NCBI GenBank assembly: GCA_041618535.1 | Contig: JBFKFP010000178.1 | Location: 1-5,483, forward strand | Source: SHLJ01 sp041618535 | Lineage (GTDB): Bacteria; Bacteroidota; Bacteroidia; Flavobacteriales; Flavobacteriaceae | Reading direction: 5' to 3' | DNA: 5,483 bases | Shown: piece after piece, positions 1 to 5,483 of the stretch | How the letters are laid out: every line of letters begins with the position of its first letter | Position numbering within the stretch: the stretch's first letter is position 1 | The notes under the pieces: generated by a model | The model's database searches: none | Seen by the model: only the letters and a program-made list of their open reading frames with translations | What the model was told of the DNA's origin: nothing | Program-made: the position numbers and the translations under genes

Positions 1-1057
1 GGTTAATGTTGACTGTGTACCAGGTGAGGGATGCGATGTTAATGTGACCATTTCGTCTCCTGTGGATCCTATTCAATTCGGATCTGACGTTGACCTTTAC
101 GCTACATATAGCGGGTTTACGCCTGTTGCGGCTACCTGGTATTTTAGCAGTGACAATATCAATTTCGACTATTCCAAATCTGGCACTGTAGTCGGGAATA
201 TCATTGAATTTAACAATACGGCCCCCGAGATTCCGGCCGGTGTTTATTCTGTCAAATTGGTAGTTACTGATGAATGCGGTGATGATACCGAAATTTTCCA
301 TGACTCCTATCTGGTCATCTTTGACCCGGACGGGGGGTTTGTCACCGGTGGTGGATGGATATATTCCCCGCTTGGAGCTTTGGTGGGCACGACCTCTGAA
401 GGGACGCTCAACTTCGGATTGGTTTCCCAATACAAGAAGAATGCTAACGGCGAACTCAAAGGAAACACCAACGTACAGTTCCAGGAAGGTGATTTTCATT
501 TTCAAAGTTCATCTTACGATGACATGTCCCTCGTGATATCGGGTGAGAAGAAAGCCACGTATCGCGGCGTTGGTACTGTAAACGGATCTGGTAGCCATAA
601 ATTCCTGGTAATTGTTATGGATGGAGATGCGAATGGCGGGGATGGTTACGACAAGTTCAGGATTAAGGTCTGGGCAGACGGGTCTTCAAGCCAGGTGATA
701 TATGACAACGAGATAGGAGCTCCGGAAAATGCTGATTCGAGCACCATCCTGGGGGCAGGTTCTATCGTTATTCATAAGCCGAACAATAAGGCTGCTACAC
801 AGCCGGGCGCTTCAGAGTTAAGTTTGACGGCCTGGCCCAACCCTTCCGCTAATTCCTTCAGGTTAAGCATTAACTCGGATAATTCAAAGGAAAATATTGA
901 ATTAAGAGTGTATGATATCAACGGCCGGTTGGTCCATTCCGACTCGGGAACACCAGATAAGGAATTCGGTTTCGGAAATAATTTCAGGCCCGGAATGTAT
1001 ATCGCCACCCTGAAGCAGGCAGCTGAGCTTCGTCTAATTAAATTGATCAGGTATTAA
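1..1057 (+). CDS. C-terminal part of a secreted T9SS cargo protein with PKD/Ig-like and FVTGGGW domains (5' end outside window)
   Basis: The frame is open from the left edge (codons in phase from position 2) to the TAA at 1055-1057. The GTG at 44 is therefore an internal valine, not a start, and the true N-terminus and signal peptide lie upstream. Counting that valine as residue 1, three parts are visible. Residues ~1-95 form a beta-rich PKD/Ig-like domain, with the late-strand pattern AGVYSVKLVVTDECGD. Residues ~99-244 (338-775) form a module opening with FVTGGGWI, with Gly-rich turns, the motif GVGTVNGSG and an acidic stretch before DKFRIKVW; I know this module from other secreted Bacteroidota proteins but know of no assigned function. 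Residues ~258-337 form a T9SS type A sorting domain with WPNPSANSF, LRVYDINGRLV and GMYIATL. Inference: the protein is exported to the cell surface or medium, with a binding or structural role. No catalytic residues are recognisable. The sorting domain is near certain; the whole-protein function is unknown. Confidence 0.9.
   Translation, partial: VNVDCVPGEGCDVNVTISSPVDPIQFGSDVDLYATYSGFTPVAATWYFSSDNINFDYSKSGTVVGNIIEFNNTAPEIPAGVYSVKLVVTDECGDDTEIFHDSYLVIFDPDGGFVTGGGWIYSPLGALVGTTSEGTLNFGLVSQYKKNANGELKGNTNVQFQEGDFHFQSSSYDDMSLVISGEKKATYRGVGTVNGSGSHKFLVIVMDGDANGGDGYDKFRIKVWADGSSSQVIYDNEIGAPENADSSTILGAGSIVIHKPNNKAATQPGASELSLTAWPNPSANSFRLSINSDNSKENIELRVYDINGRLVHSDSGTPDKEFGFGNNFRPGMYIATLKQAAELRLIKLIRY
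815..1054 (+). other. T9SS type A C-terminal sorting domain (CTD) of the left gene
   Basis: This encodes the last ~80 residues of the left protein. It has the family hallmarks in order: an AWPNPSAN segment after a short linker, a strand with ELRVYDINGRLV, a short turn region, then RPGMYIATLK and a terminal basic strand ending KLIRY. In the T9SS family this beta-sandwich directs passage through the outer-membrane translocon and is normally removed by the sortase PorU on arrival at the surface. It is a canonical member containing the PNP motif. Confidence 0.92.
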
Positions 1058-1108
1058 AATCTAAATCCCTCTTTATAAACAGTTATACTTAATTGGTGAC
1101 TGACATTT

Positions 1109-1145
1109 GGAAAGGAAGTCCGGGCTTGTCCCGGATTTCTTTTTC
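1109..1145 (+). terminator. Intrinsic terminator of the left (+ strand) gene
   Basis: The perfect core stem is TCCGGG (1119-1124) and CCCGGA (1130-1135) around a 5-nt loop. The pairing can be extended outward with A-T, G-C and G-T pairs to 16 pairs (1109-1124 with 1130-1145), and the 3' arm is itself T-rich, with TTT, C and TTTTT at 1136-1144. It begins about 50 bases after the stop codon at 1057. The T-tract orientation fits + strand transcription; the A-rich 5' arm means it may also slow transcripts from the opposite strand. Confidence 0.85.
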
Positions 1146-1251
1146 TGGCTTACCCTGATATGATATGTTTACAATATTGGCGGGAAAGGACCAATGGCAG
1201 CCATTAAGATAGAGATACGGTGTTTCAGGCCTTCCAACAACAAATCAATAT

Positions 1252-1283
1252 AAAGGAAAAGCTCCTGTATTCAACAGGAGCTT
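1252..1283 (-). terminator. Intrinsic terminator of the right (- strand) gene
   Basis: A perfect 10-bp inverted repeat, AAGCTCCTGT (1259-1268) and ACAGGAGCTT (1274-1283), surrounds a 5-nt loop. Read on the - strand the hairpin is followed by TTTTCCTTT (complement of 1252-1260), a U-rich tail. It starts 26 bases beyond the stop codon at 1310-1312 of the right gene. On the + strand the hairpin is followed by CTCAAAAATC, with no T-tract, so it serves the - strand. Confidence 0.85.
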
Positions 1284-1309
1284 CTCAAAAATCAAATTTC
1301 TATTTAGGG

Positions 1310-4300
1310 TTATTCAACTAATACATTTTTAGTCGACAATTTCGAGCCGTTCTCACCCTTTATCTGCAGTACATAAGTTCCTGTGCTGAGGTTGTTCAAT
1401 TCGAATTCACAATAGGAATCACTGATTATATCGTCTGTTGAGAAGATCAGTTGTCCAAGCACATTGTACATTTCTAAGGACTTGATAACCTTCTGTTTCG
1501 GATTGATCAACACAATGCTATTAGATGCATTCGAGTAGTGAACATTGAGTTCCTGTGTAACCTCGTTCTCTTCTTCCTCTATGCTAAGTGATTCCCTTTG
1601 GAACACAAGGTTAAACCTCGTCAAGTTCTCACCAGAAGGCAGGAAGAACTCATAACTGCCATCGCCTATTAGGTCATAATATATACCTAATTCCGTGTCA
1701 TGAATATAAATTTCAAAATTCTCAGGGGCATTCAGAACGTCATCCAATGTAATGGTATTCAAACCGTCGACACTGGTATGAATGCCAAGTGGCAATACCG
1801 TCTGGTCTTCGAGAACTCCGATACCCTGGATTGTAAATTTTTGGTCTTCGATCAGCCAGTAAAGGTCATCCATCTGGTCTTCGTTCAATTGACCGTCATA
1901 GCCCCAGTCAATTTGTTCGGAGGCCTTTTCATCCACGGTAAGCAATAATTGCCTTCTCATGGTATTGACGGAATTGAATCCTAATCTGATCTGAATTCTC
2001 TCATCAGTTCCAAACTGGGGATTTTCAAAAGTATTATCCTCATTATTTGAATTGAAAGTCAGATCATTTCCGGGATTGGCTTCCATAAATACAGAGTTAG
2101 TAGACTCTCTTTTGAATATACGTTGTCCGTTATTGAAATTTATAGTGCCGCCATCTTCCGCAACAACAAAGAATCCCTGGCTTACCGGGATATAACGTCC
2201 CGGGGTCTTGGTGGGTGTTCCACCTGTACCAACATCAGGATCATTGGTTCCCATGGCTGCTGCCGGAACCCCTCCTGCAAGGGTGTAGGTTGCGTAACCT
2301 CCCTGGTAATCGGTCAGGTTATGCGAGCCACCGCCCCAGTGCTCCCAGAAATACAGGGTTCCTGTAGTATTTCCAATACCATCCACTACCGATCCATTGT
2401 CCAGGATGAACTGGTCTGCATCAATCGCAGAAGGGTAGGGGTTACCCAGGAGATAATCATTCCCCGGGTTCAGCGTCAGGTTTATATCCCCGTTGTTCGG
2501 TTTTCCGATGAAAACATAATTCTGTTCATCTGCTATGGCTCCGGATCCCGGCCCTTTCATAGTGAAGCCTTCTCCGGCATTTAGCGTACCGGTACTTCGA
2601 ACATGCTGCCATGATGAGTAATCATCATTGGGTTGATTGGCATATTTCCAGATCCAGTAGTCAGCAATTCCGATAGGGGTTGAATTAGATCCGTTGTAAC
2701 CGGAAGTAATCCAGTTGATAGGGTTGTCCCCGTCGCGCATAACATCGGTTAAAGTATAACTATTATTGTTCGAAGTTATATTGCTCACACCAACCGGGGA
2801 TGACCAGTAGTTGTACGTATAAAGGTCGGCAGATCCCTGCTGATCGCGCTCTATTTCGCCCTTGCTCGTGACATCCAGCTCACTCTCGGTTCCCTGAATG
2901 AGTTGGGATTCACCCTCAAGGTCCAGTAAACCATCCAGTTTAAGGTACCATGAAACATTCAGCTCAGAATCGCTGGTTACGGTAAATTCTATAGGGTTCA
3001 TAGCTGCATCGAATTCATCTATTATGAGTCCGACATGCTTTTGACGCCCGTCAAAACTAACATTATTATGTTCAATTTTAATGATGGAATAATCATAATC
3101 AATTGCATCATTTCCATTGATTCCGTTCTCAGAGTCACTTAATGCTGTTACAAGGGTCCCACTTTGTTTTGTTACAAAGGGCATGGGAGCCGACTGAACG
3201 TCGATCAACTTCGAATTATAGATCTTGGCTCCGGAACCTTCGTCAATACCCAAAGTCTTGTAATTGTCGATGACATCGTCTTTGTAGGCATCTAACCTGT
3301 AGTATCGTTCTAATTTTGTCCATGCTAAAGGACTGATATTTGCTGTATCGACAAAATCTGTCAGATCTCGCGATATTACCGTTCCTATGGTGTTACCCCC
3401 ATTGTCTTCGACTTCCTGGTATACCATTTTCTGGAGCAAATTAGGGCTCAGTGCTTGTGAGAACACTCGTATTTCATCTATGAAGCCGTTAAAATATTTG
3501 GCTGAGGTATCCGGCTGCCGGCCAAGAGTAAAACTCGAAGTGTCCGGAAGGAGGGTGCCGCTAATAGCTGTCGAGGCCATTTCCTGACCATTAATGAAGA
3601 GTGTCATTGATGACTCATCTTCGTTGTAGGTAACCGCCACATGTGTCCATTGGTTCAAAGTGACCGTAAACGGATCAGTAACCTCATATGCGCCTGCAAA
3701 GCCACTTATGGTCTTATCAGAATTTAGCTGGATGTAAAACGAATCCTGGCCCAGGATGACCTGATCTCCTGAAGCTGCCGGGTCCACCCGTATCCAGGCC
3801 ATCAATGTTGCTGTGTCCCATCCATTTATTACAGTTGTATCCTCTCCATAATCATTTCGTCCGTCAAAATAAAGATGTAATTTCTGATCCAGGTCCCTTG
3901 GCGACCCTCGTTGTGTATCATTGGTATCAAAGGAATCGGGTAACCCGTCACCGTCGGCATCATTGGTATCATCGATCATACCATCATTGTTGGCATCCAG
4001 ATCGGCATATAAGGTTTCAGCAATGTCATATATTCCGTCATTGTTGGAATCGAGGTCGATATAATCTGGCGTATCGGCAGAGTCGGCATTATTTACATAA
4101 TCTGGAGCAAAACCCTGTCCGAGATTTCCGTATTCATTGGCACCTGTTCCATAATCGTAAATGTCAAGGATCCCATCGCCAAAACCGACACATGAAGCGG
4201 AAAGCCTGAAGGTTTCAGAGTCGATACCATCACCTAATCCGTCCCCATTAATATCGCCATCGCCATTTTCGTAAACCAGGTTTCCAAAAAGATAACGGGC

Positions 4301-5483
4301 AGTGCGTGCTTCATCCACATCGAATACAGCGTCGTTGTCGCTGTCAAGATCGAGATAATCGGGCGTGCCGTCTCCGTCGGTATCCGGGGTTGAGATACCT
4401 TCAAATGCGTCATGCATACCATTCCCGTTGGTGTCGTTAAAGGACCCAAGAGGAATAATACCCTTACCATCGCTTGAACTGCCTAAGCCTGCTTCAACGA
4501 TATCCGGGATACCGTCATTATCACTGTCGAGGTCAAGATAATCCTCTACACCATCTCCGTCGGTATCTACACATACAGGTATTGCGAAAAGCTGGACATT
4601 ATCAACAAAATTACCGCTGCTCGGACTTCCTGAAACGGAAGCCACCCATTGGAAGGTCAACCTTGTGACAGTCTGTCCTGCCGGAACGATGTAAGTTCCG
4701 GAATGTTCGGTCCAGGATGCATCGTTGGCAGAGGAGAAGGTTCCCATACTTGACATGGTGCCACCGGGATCTCCAATTAACAATTCAACGATATCTTCAG
4801 AACCACTTCCTGCATACCCGGTTCTCTTGCGATGTGCAAAAGACCACTGCAGGGTATACCCGGGTACAGTGGCGATATCCTGGTAGAATCCGTCATTTGT
4901 AGAGGCATTGATCTCAGCCCACTGGATTCCGGAAAAGGCCTGGCCTCCGGCGTCGTTACTCGCCGCCTGCGAGTTATGCCAGATCTCAAAGTGGTTGTTG
5001 GTAAGGTCAGAGCTTTGCCAAAATGGAATATTGGACGCATCACCCTTCCAGATGCCATAGGTCGGTACCACATCTGTTGGCCCGCCATCCATACCGGAAG
5101 TTATTATATTGATGTTTTCAAAATCTGCATCTATGATCTGCGGCAAATTCAGGTCTGGACACTCCACGGTGTCTAGCAGGCCGTCGTTGTCATCATCGAT
5201 ATCAACGGTATCAAAAACACCGTCAAAATCATTATCTATTTCAATGGTGTAGGTCACCCTTAATGTAGGCGGGACACCTGATGTGGTCTCCCGGCTGTCA
5301 TAGGTCACTTTTCTGTCGCCGCCGCCATCCTGGCAACCAACCATGATACCATTGTTCTCAAAAAGGCCGGTGACCCATTCCCCGGTAAGACAGGTAAGGT
5401 CCCAGGAGTGAATTCCCACAATATTGGTATCATAGAAACTGGCCTCAGGAGTTGCGGTTCCCGGACTGCCAATAACCCCTTCA
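1310..5483 (-). CDS. Giant multidomain T9SS surface protein: DNRLRE, TSP3 repeats, jelly-roll, LamG, Trp/Tyr-rich region (N-terminus outside window)
   Basis: The frame is open from the right edge to the TAA at 1310-1312, giving about 1,390 residues. The GTG at 5417-5419 is internal, since 21 further in-phase codons precede it without a stop. Counting it as residue 1, the domains are: end of a DNRLRE domain (to ~58; HSWDLT, GEWVTGLFENNGI, YDSRE, LRVTYT); two TSP3 repeats (61-87); a jelly-roll carbohydrate-binding-like domain (~88-282); a TSP3 array (~284-510); LamG/concanavalin-like (~514-668; YFDGRNDY, WTHVAVTYN, FINGQ, FIDEIRVF); a ~600-residue Trp/Tyr-rich region of unknown function (~670-1275); an acidic linker (EEEENE, 1281-1286); and a T9SS sorting domain (~1288-1369). 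Family knowledge: DNRLRE, LamG and TSP3 modules occur in secreted adhesins and polysaccharide-binding proteins. Inference: a calcium-stiffened surface adhesin or glycan binder. No catalytic site is visible and the ligand is unknown. Six cysteines are present in total (10, 29, 87, 283, 410, 1337). Confidence 0.93.
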   Translation of the reverse strand, partial: EGVIGSPGTATPEASFYDTNIVGIHSWDLTCLTGEWVTGLFENNGIMVGCQDGGGDRKVTYDSRETTSGVPPTLRVTYTIEIDNDFDGVFDTVDIDDDNDGLLDTVECPDLNLPQIIDADFENINIITSGMDGGPTDVVPTYGIWKGDASNIPFWQSSDLTNNHFEIWHNSQAASNDAGGQAFSGIQWAEINASTNDGFYQDIATVPGYTLQWSFAHRKRTGYAGSGSEDIVELLIGDPGGTMSSMGTFSSANDASWTEHSGTYIVPAGQTVTRLTFQWVASVSGSPSSGNFVDNVQLFAIPVCVDTDGDGVEDYLDLDSDNDGIPDIVEAGLGSSSDGKGIIPLGSFNDTNGNGMHDAFEGISTPDTDGDGTPDYLDLDSDNDAVFDVDEARTARYLFGNLVYENGDGDINGDGLGDGIDSETFRLSASCVGFGDGILDIYDYGTGANEYGNLGQGFAPDYVNNADSADTPDYIDLDSNNDGIYDIAETLYADLDANNDGMIDDTNDADGDGLPDSFDTNDTQRGSPRDLDQKLHLYFDGRNDYGEDTTVINGWDTATLMAWIRVDPAASGDQVILGQDSFYIQLNSDKTISGFAGAYEVTDPFTVTLNQWTHVAVTYNEDESSMTLFINGQEMASTAISGTLLPDTSSFTLGRQPDTSAKYFNGFIDEIRVFSQALSPNLLQKMVYQEVEDNGGNTIGTVISRDLTDFVDTANISPLAWTKLERYYRLDAYKDDVIDNYKTLGIDEGSGAKIYNSKLIDVQSAPMPFVTKQSGTLVTALSDSENGINGNDAIDYDYSIIKIEHNNVSFDGRQKHVGLIIDEFDAAMNPIEFTVTSDSELNVSWYLKLDGLLDLEGESQLIQGTESELDVTSKGEIERDQQGSADLYTYNYWSSPVGVSNITSNNNSYTLTDVMRDGDNPINWITSGYNGSNSTPIGIADYWIWKYANQPNDDYSSWQHVRSTGTLNAGEGFTMKGPGSGAIADEQNYVFIGKPNNGDINLTLNPGNDYLLGNPYPSAIDADQFILDNGSVVDGIGNTTGTLYFWEHWGGGSHNLTDYQGGYATYTLAGGVPAAAMGTNDPDVGTGGTPTKTPGRYIPVSQGFFVVAEDGGTINFNNGQRIFKRESTNSVFMEANPGNDLTFNSNNEDNTFENPQFGTDERIQIRLGFNSVNTMRRQLLLTVDEKASEQIDWGYDGQLNEDQMDDLYWLIEDQKFTIQGIGVLEDQTVLPLGIHTSVDGLNTITLDDVLNAPENFEIYIHDTELGIYYDLIGDGSYEFFLPSGENLTRFNLVFQRESLSIEEEENEVTQELNVHYSNASNSIVLINPKQKVIKSLEMYNVLGQLIFSTDDIISDSYCEFELNNLSTGTYVLQIKGENGSKLSTKNVLVE
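1313..1558 (-). other. T9SS type A sorting domain (variant lacking PNP) of the right gene
   Basis: This encodes residues ~1288-1369 of the right protein. The family pattern is present: IKSLEMYNVLGQLIF, then FELNNLSTGTYVLQIKG, then a final strand ending KNVLVE. The usual PNP motif near the domain start is replaced by YSNASNSIVLINPKQK. I recognise this as a common flavobacterial subtype of the same sorting signal. It directs export through T9SS and is normally cleaved at the surface. An acidic EEEENE linker (1562-1579) separates it from the body of the protein. Confidence 0.88.
3416..3880 (-). other. LamG / concanavalin A-like domain within the right gene
   Basis: Residues ~514-668 of the right protein show the ordered hallmarks of the LamG-type jellyroll: LHLYFDGRNDYGE at the first strands, TLMAWIRVD, VILGQDSFYIQLN, NQWTHVAVTYNED, MTLFINGQEMAST, SFTLGRQPD, and FNGFIDEIRVFSQALS at the end. 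In this superfamily such domains bind glycans or proteins. No catalytic acidic pair of a glycoside hydrolase family 16 type is seen, so binding is the more likely role. Confidence 0.85.
4307..4384 (-). repeat. Direct DNA repeat copy B inside the TSP3 array
   Basis: This is the partner of the 78-base module at 4490-4567, encoding DTDGDGTPD-YLDLDSDNDAVFD-VDEA. The second unit has Ala in place of the conserved Gly of the calcium loop (DNDA instead of DNDG), so this copy is the less canonical of the two. Confidence 0.6.
4490..4567 (-). repeat. Direct DNA repeat copy A inside the TSP3 array
   Basis: This 78-base module encodes DTDGDGVED-YLDLDSDNDGIPD-IVEA. It aligns without gaps to copy B at 4307-4384; 55 of 78 bases match by hand count, including a shared 14-base run at the 5' end of the coding sense. 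A shorter, more diverged relative lies around 4013-4084. The likeness may reflect intragenic duplication or simply shared codon choice for the same amino acids. Confidence 0.6.
4574..5158 (-). other. Jelly-roll, carbohydrate-binding-like domain within the right gene
   Basis: Residues ~88-282 read as a single beta-sandwich domain: a DADFEN opening, IPFWQSSDL and HFEIWHNS, then FSGIQWAEINAS, FYQDIATVPGYTL, QWSFAHRKRTG, VELLIGDPGGTM, SGTYIVPAGQTVTRLTFQWVAS and NFVDNVQLF at the end. The pattern resembles DUF642-like and galactose-binding-like modules of secreted proteins, in which such folds often bind sugars. Assignment to one named family is not certain. It is flanked on both sides by TSP3 repeats and by Cys87 and Cys283. 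Confidence 0.7.
5159..5239 (-). repeat. Short TSP3 repeat pair between the DNRLRE and jelly-roll domains
   Basis: Residues 61-87 hold two calcium-loop units, DNDFDGVFD and DDDNDGLLD, followed by TVEC. They form a short spacer after the DNRLRE domain and are separated from the main TSP3 array by the inserted jelly-roll domain. Confidence 0.85.
5246..5483 (-). other. C-terminal end of a DNRLRE domain, right gene (truncated by window edge)
   Basis: The motifs SWDLT, a Trp-Val-x-Gly segment followed by ENNGIMV, YDSRE, and PTLRVTYT in this order match the last half of DNRLRE domains, a secreted beta-rich module usually ~160 residues long. Only about 80 residues are inside the window; the rest lies beyond the right edge. 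Cys10 and Cys29 here could form a disulfide after export. Confidence 0.75.

Larger units (their letters stand above)
1058..1309. other. Convergent intergenic region
   Basis: These 252 bases separate the stop codons of two convergent genes. Apart from the two intrinsic terminators nothing else is supported. The ~100 bases between the terminators contain only short AT-rich runs and a minimal 19-codon reading frame without convincing support. Confidence 0.8.
3890..4570 (-). repeat. Thrombospondin type 3 calcium-binding repeat array within the right gene
   Basis: Residues ~284-510 carry about nine recognisable units of the Asp-rich DxDxDGxxD pattern, for example DTDGDGVED (285), DSDNDGIPD (298), DTNGNGMHD (329), DTDGDGTPD (346), DSDNDAVFD (359), DINGDGLGD (389), DSNNDGIYD (457), DANNDGMID (475) and DADGDGLPD (487). 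The middle stretch (~398-445) is degenerate and Tyr/Gly-rich. TSP3 repeats bind calcium and act as stiff spacers, here between the jelly-roll and LamG domains. Confidence 0.88.

Noticed and set aside
44..46. GTG as a start codon for the left gene
   Set aside because: The frame continues open to the left edge with a plausible beta-domain sequence (VNVDCVPGEGCDVN), so this is an internal valine codon.
1194..1206. Inverted repeat AATGGC-A-GCCATT in the intergenic region
   Set aside because: A one-base loop cannot form a hairpin without opening the stem, and a short palindrome like this is expected by chance. No operator assignment is possible.
1194..1253. A 19-codon frame (MAAIKIEIR...) between the terminators, preceded by AAAGGA and, further up, a TATGTTTA run resembling a Bacteroidota -7 box
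   Set aside because: It is too short to judge, the spacing of AAAGGA to ATG is tight, and no matching -33 element was found. Chance is the simpler explanation.
2123..2584. A 153-codon open frame on the + strand, antisense to the right gene
   Set aside because: It lies wholly within the well-supported right gene, its translation shows no recognisable domain, and no convincing start region was seen. It is a shadow frame.
3805..4209. A 134-codon + strand frame rich in His and Arg
   Set aside because: The His/Arg richness comes from reading the complement of GAT/GAC-rich TSP3 codons in a shifted frame, so it is a composition artefact.
4777..5088. A 103-codon - strand frame overlapping the right gene in another phase
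   Set aside because: It is embedded in the jelly-roll coding region, which has clear protein-level patterns in the main frame. No independent support.
5417..5419. GTG as a start codon for the right gene
   Set aside because: In-phase codons continue to the window edge, and the residues around it belong to a DNRLRE domain that would be cut in half by a start here.

Overview
The window looks like a piece of a Bacteroidota genome, most likely a (marine-type) flavobacterium. Both genes end in type A sorting domains of the type IX secretion system (T9SS), a system confined to Bacteroidota. The second protein has a thrombospondin type 3 (TSP3) plus LamG plus long Trp/Tyr-rich tail layout that I associate with large surface proteins of Flavobacteriia. 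Genus-level placement is not supported by the sequence alone.

Layout: two large genes point at each other (tail to tail), and both run off the window. From the left edge to 1057 on the + strand is the C-terminal part of a secreted protein: a PKD/Ig-like beta domain, an uncharacterised module opening with FVTGGGWI, and a T9SS sorting domain. Positions 1058-1309 are a short convergent intergenic region holding one good intrinsic terminator for each gene. From 1310 to the right edge on the - strand is the C-terminal ~1,390 residues of a giant multidomain surface protein: the end of a DNRLRE domain, a short TSP3 pair, a jelly-roll carbohydrate-binding-like domain, a long TSP3 calcium-binding array, a LamG/concanavalin-like domain, about 600 residues of Trp/Tyr-rich sequence of unknown function, an acidic linker and a T9SS sorting domain.

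Function: both products should cross the inner membrane by Sec (their signal peptides would lie outside the window), cross the outer membrane by T9SS, and be anchored at the cell surface or released. Nothing in the visible parts is an enzyme active site. The domains suggest adhesion or glycan binding rather than catalysis. The two genes are not an operon, and no functional link between them is shown beyond the shared export route. I see no RNA gene, mobile element, CRISPR array or promoter that I can support, and no convincing novel multi-gene system. The most under-explained part is the ~600-residue region of the second protein.
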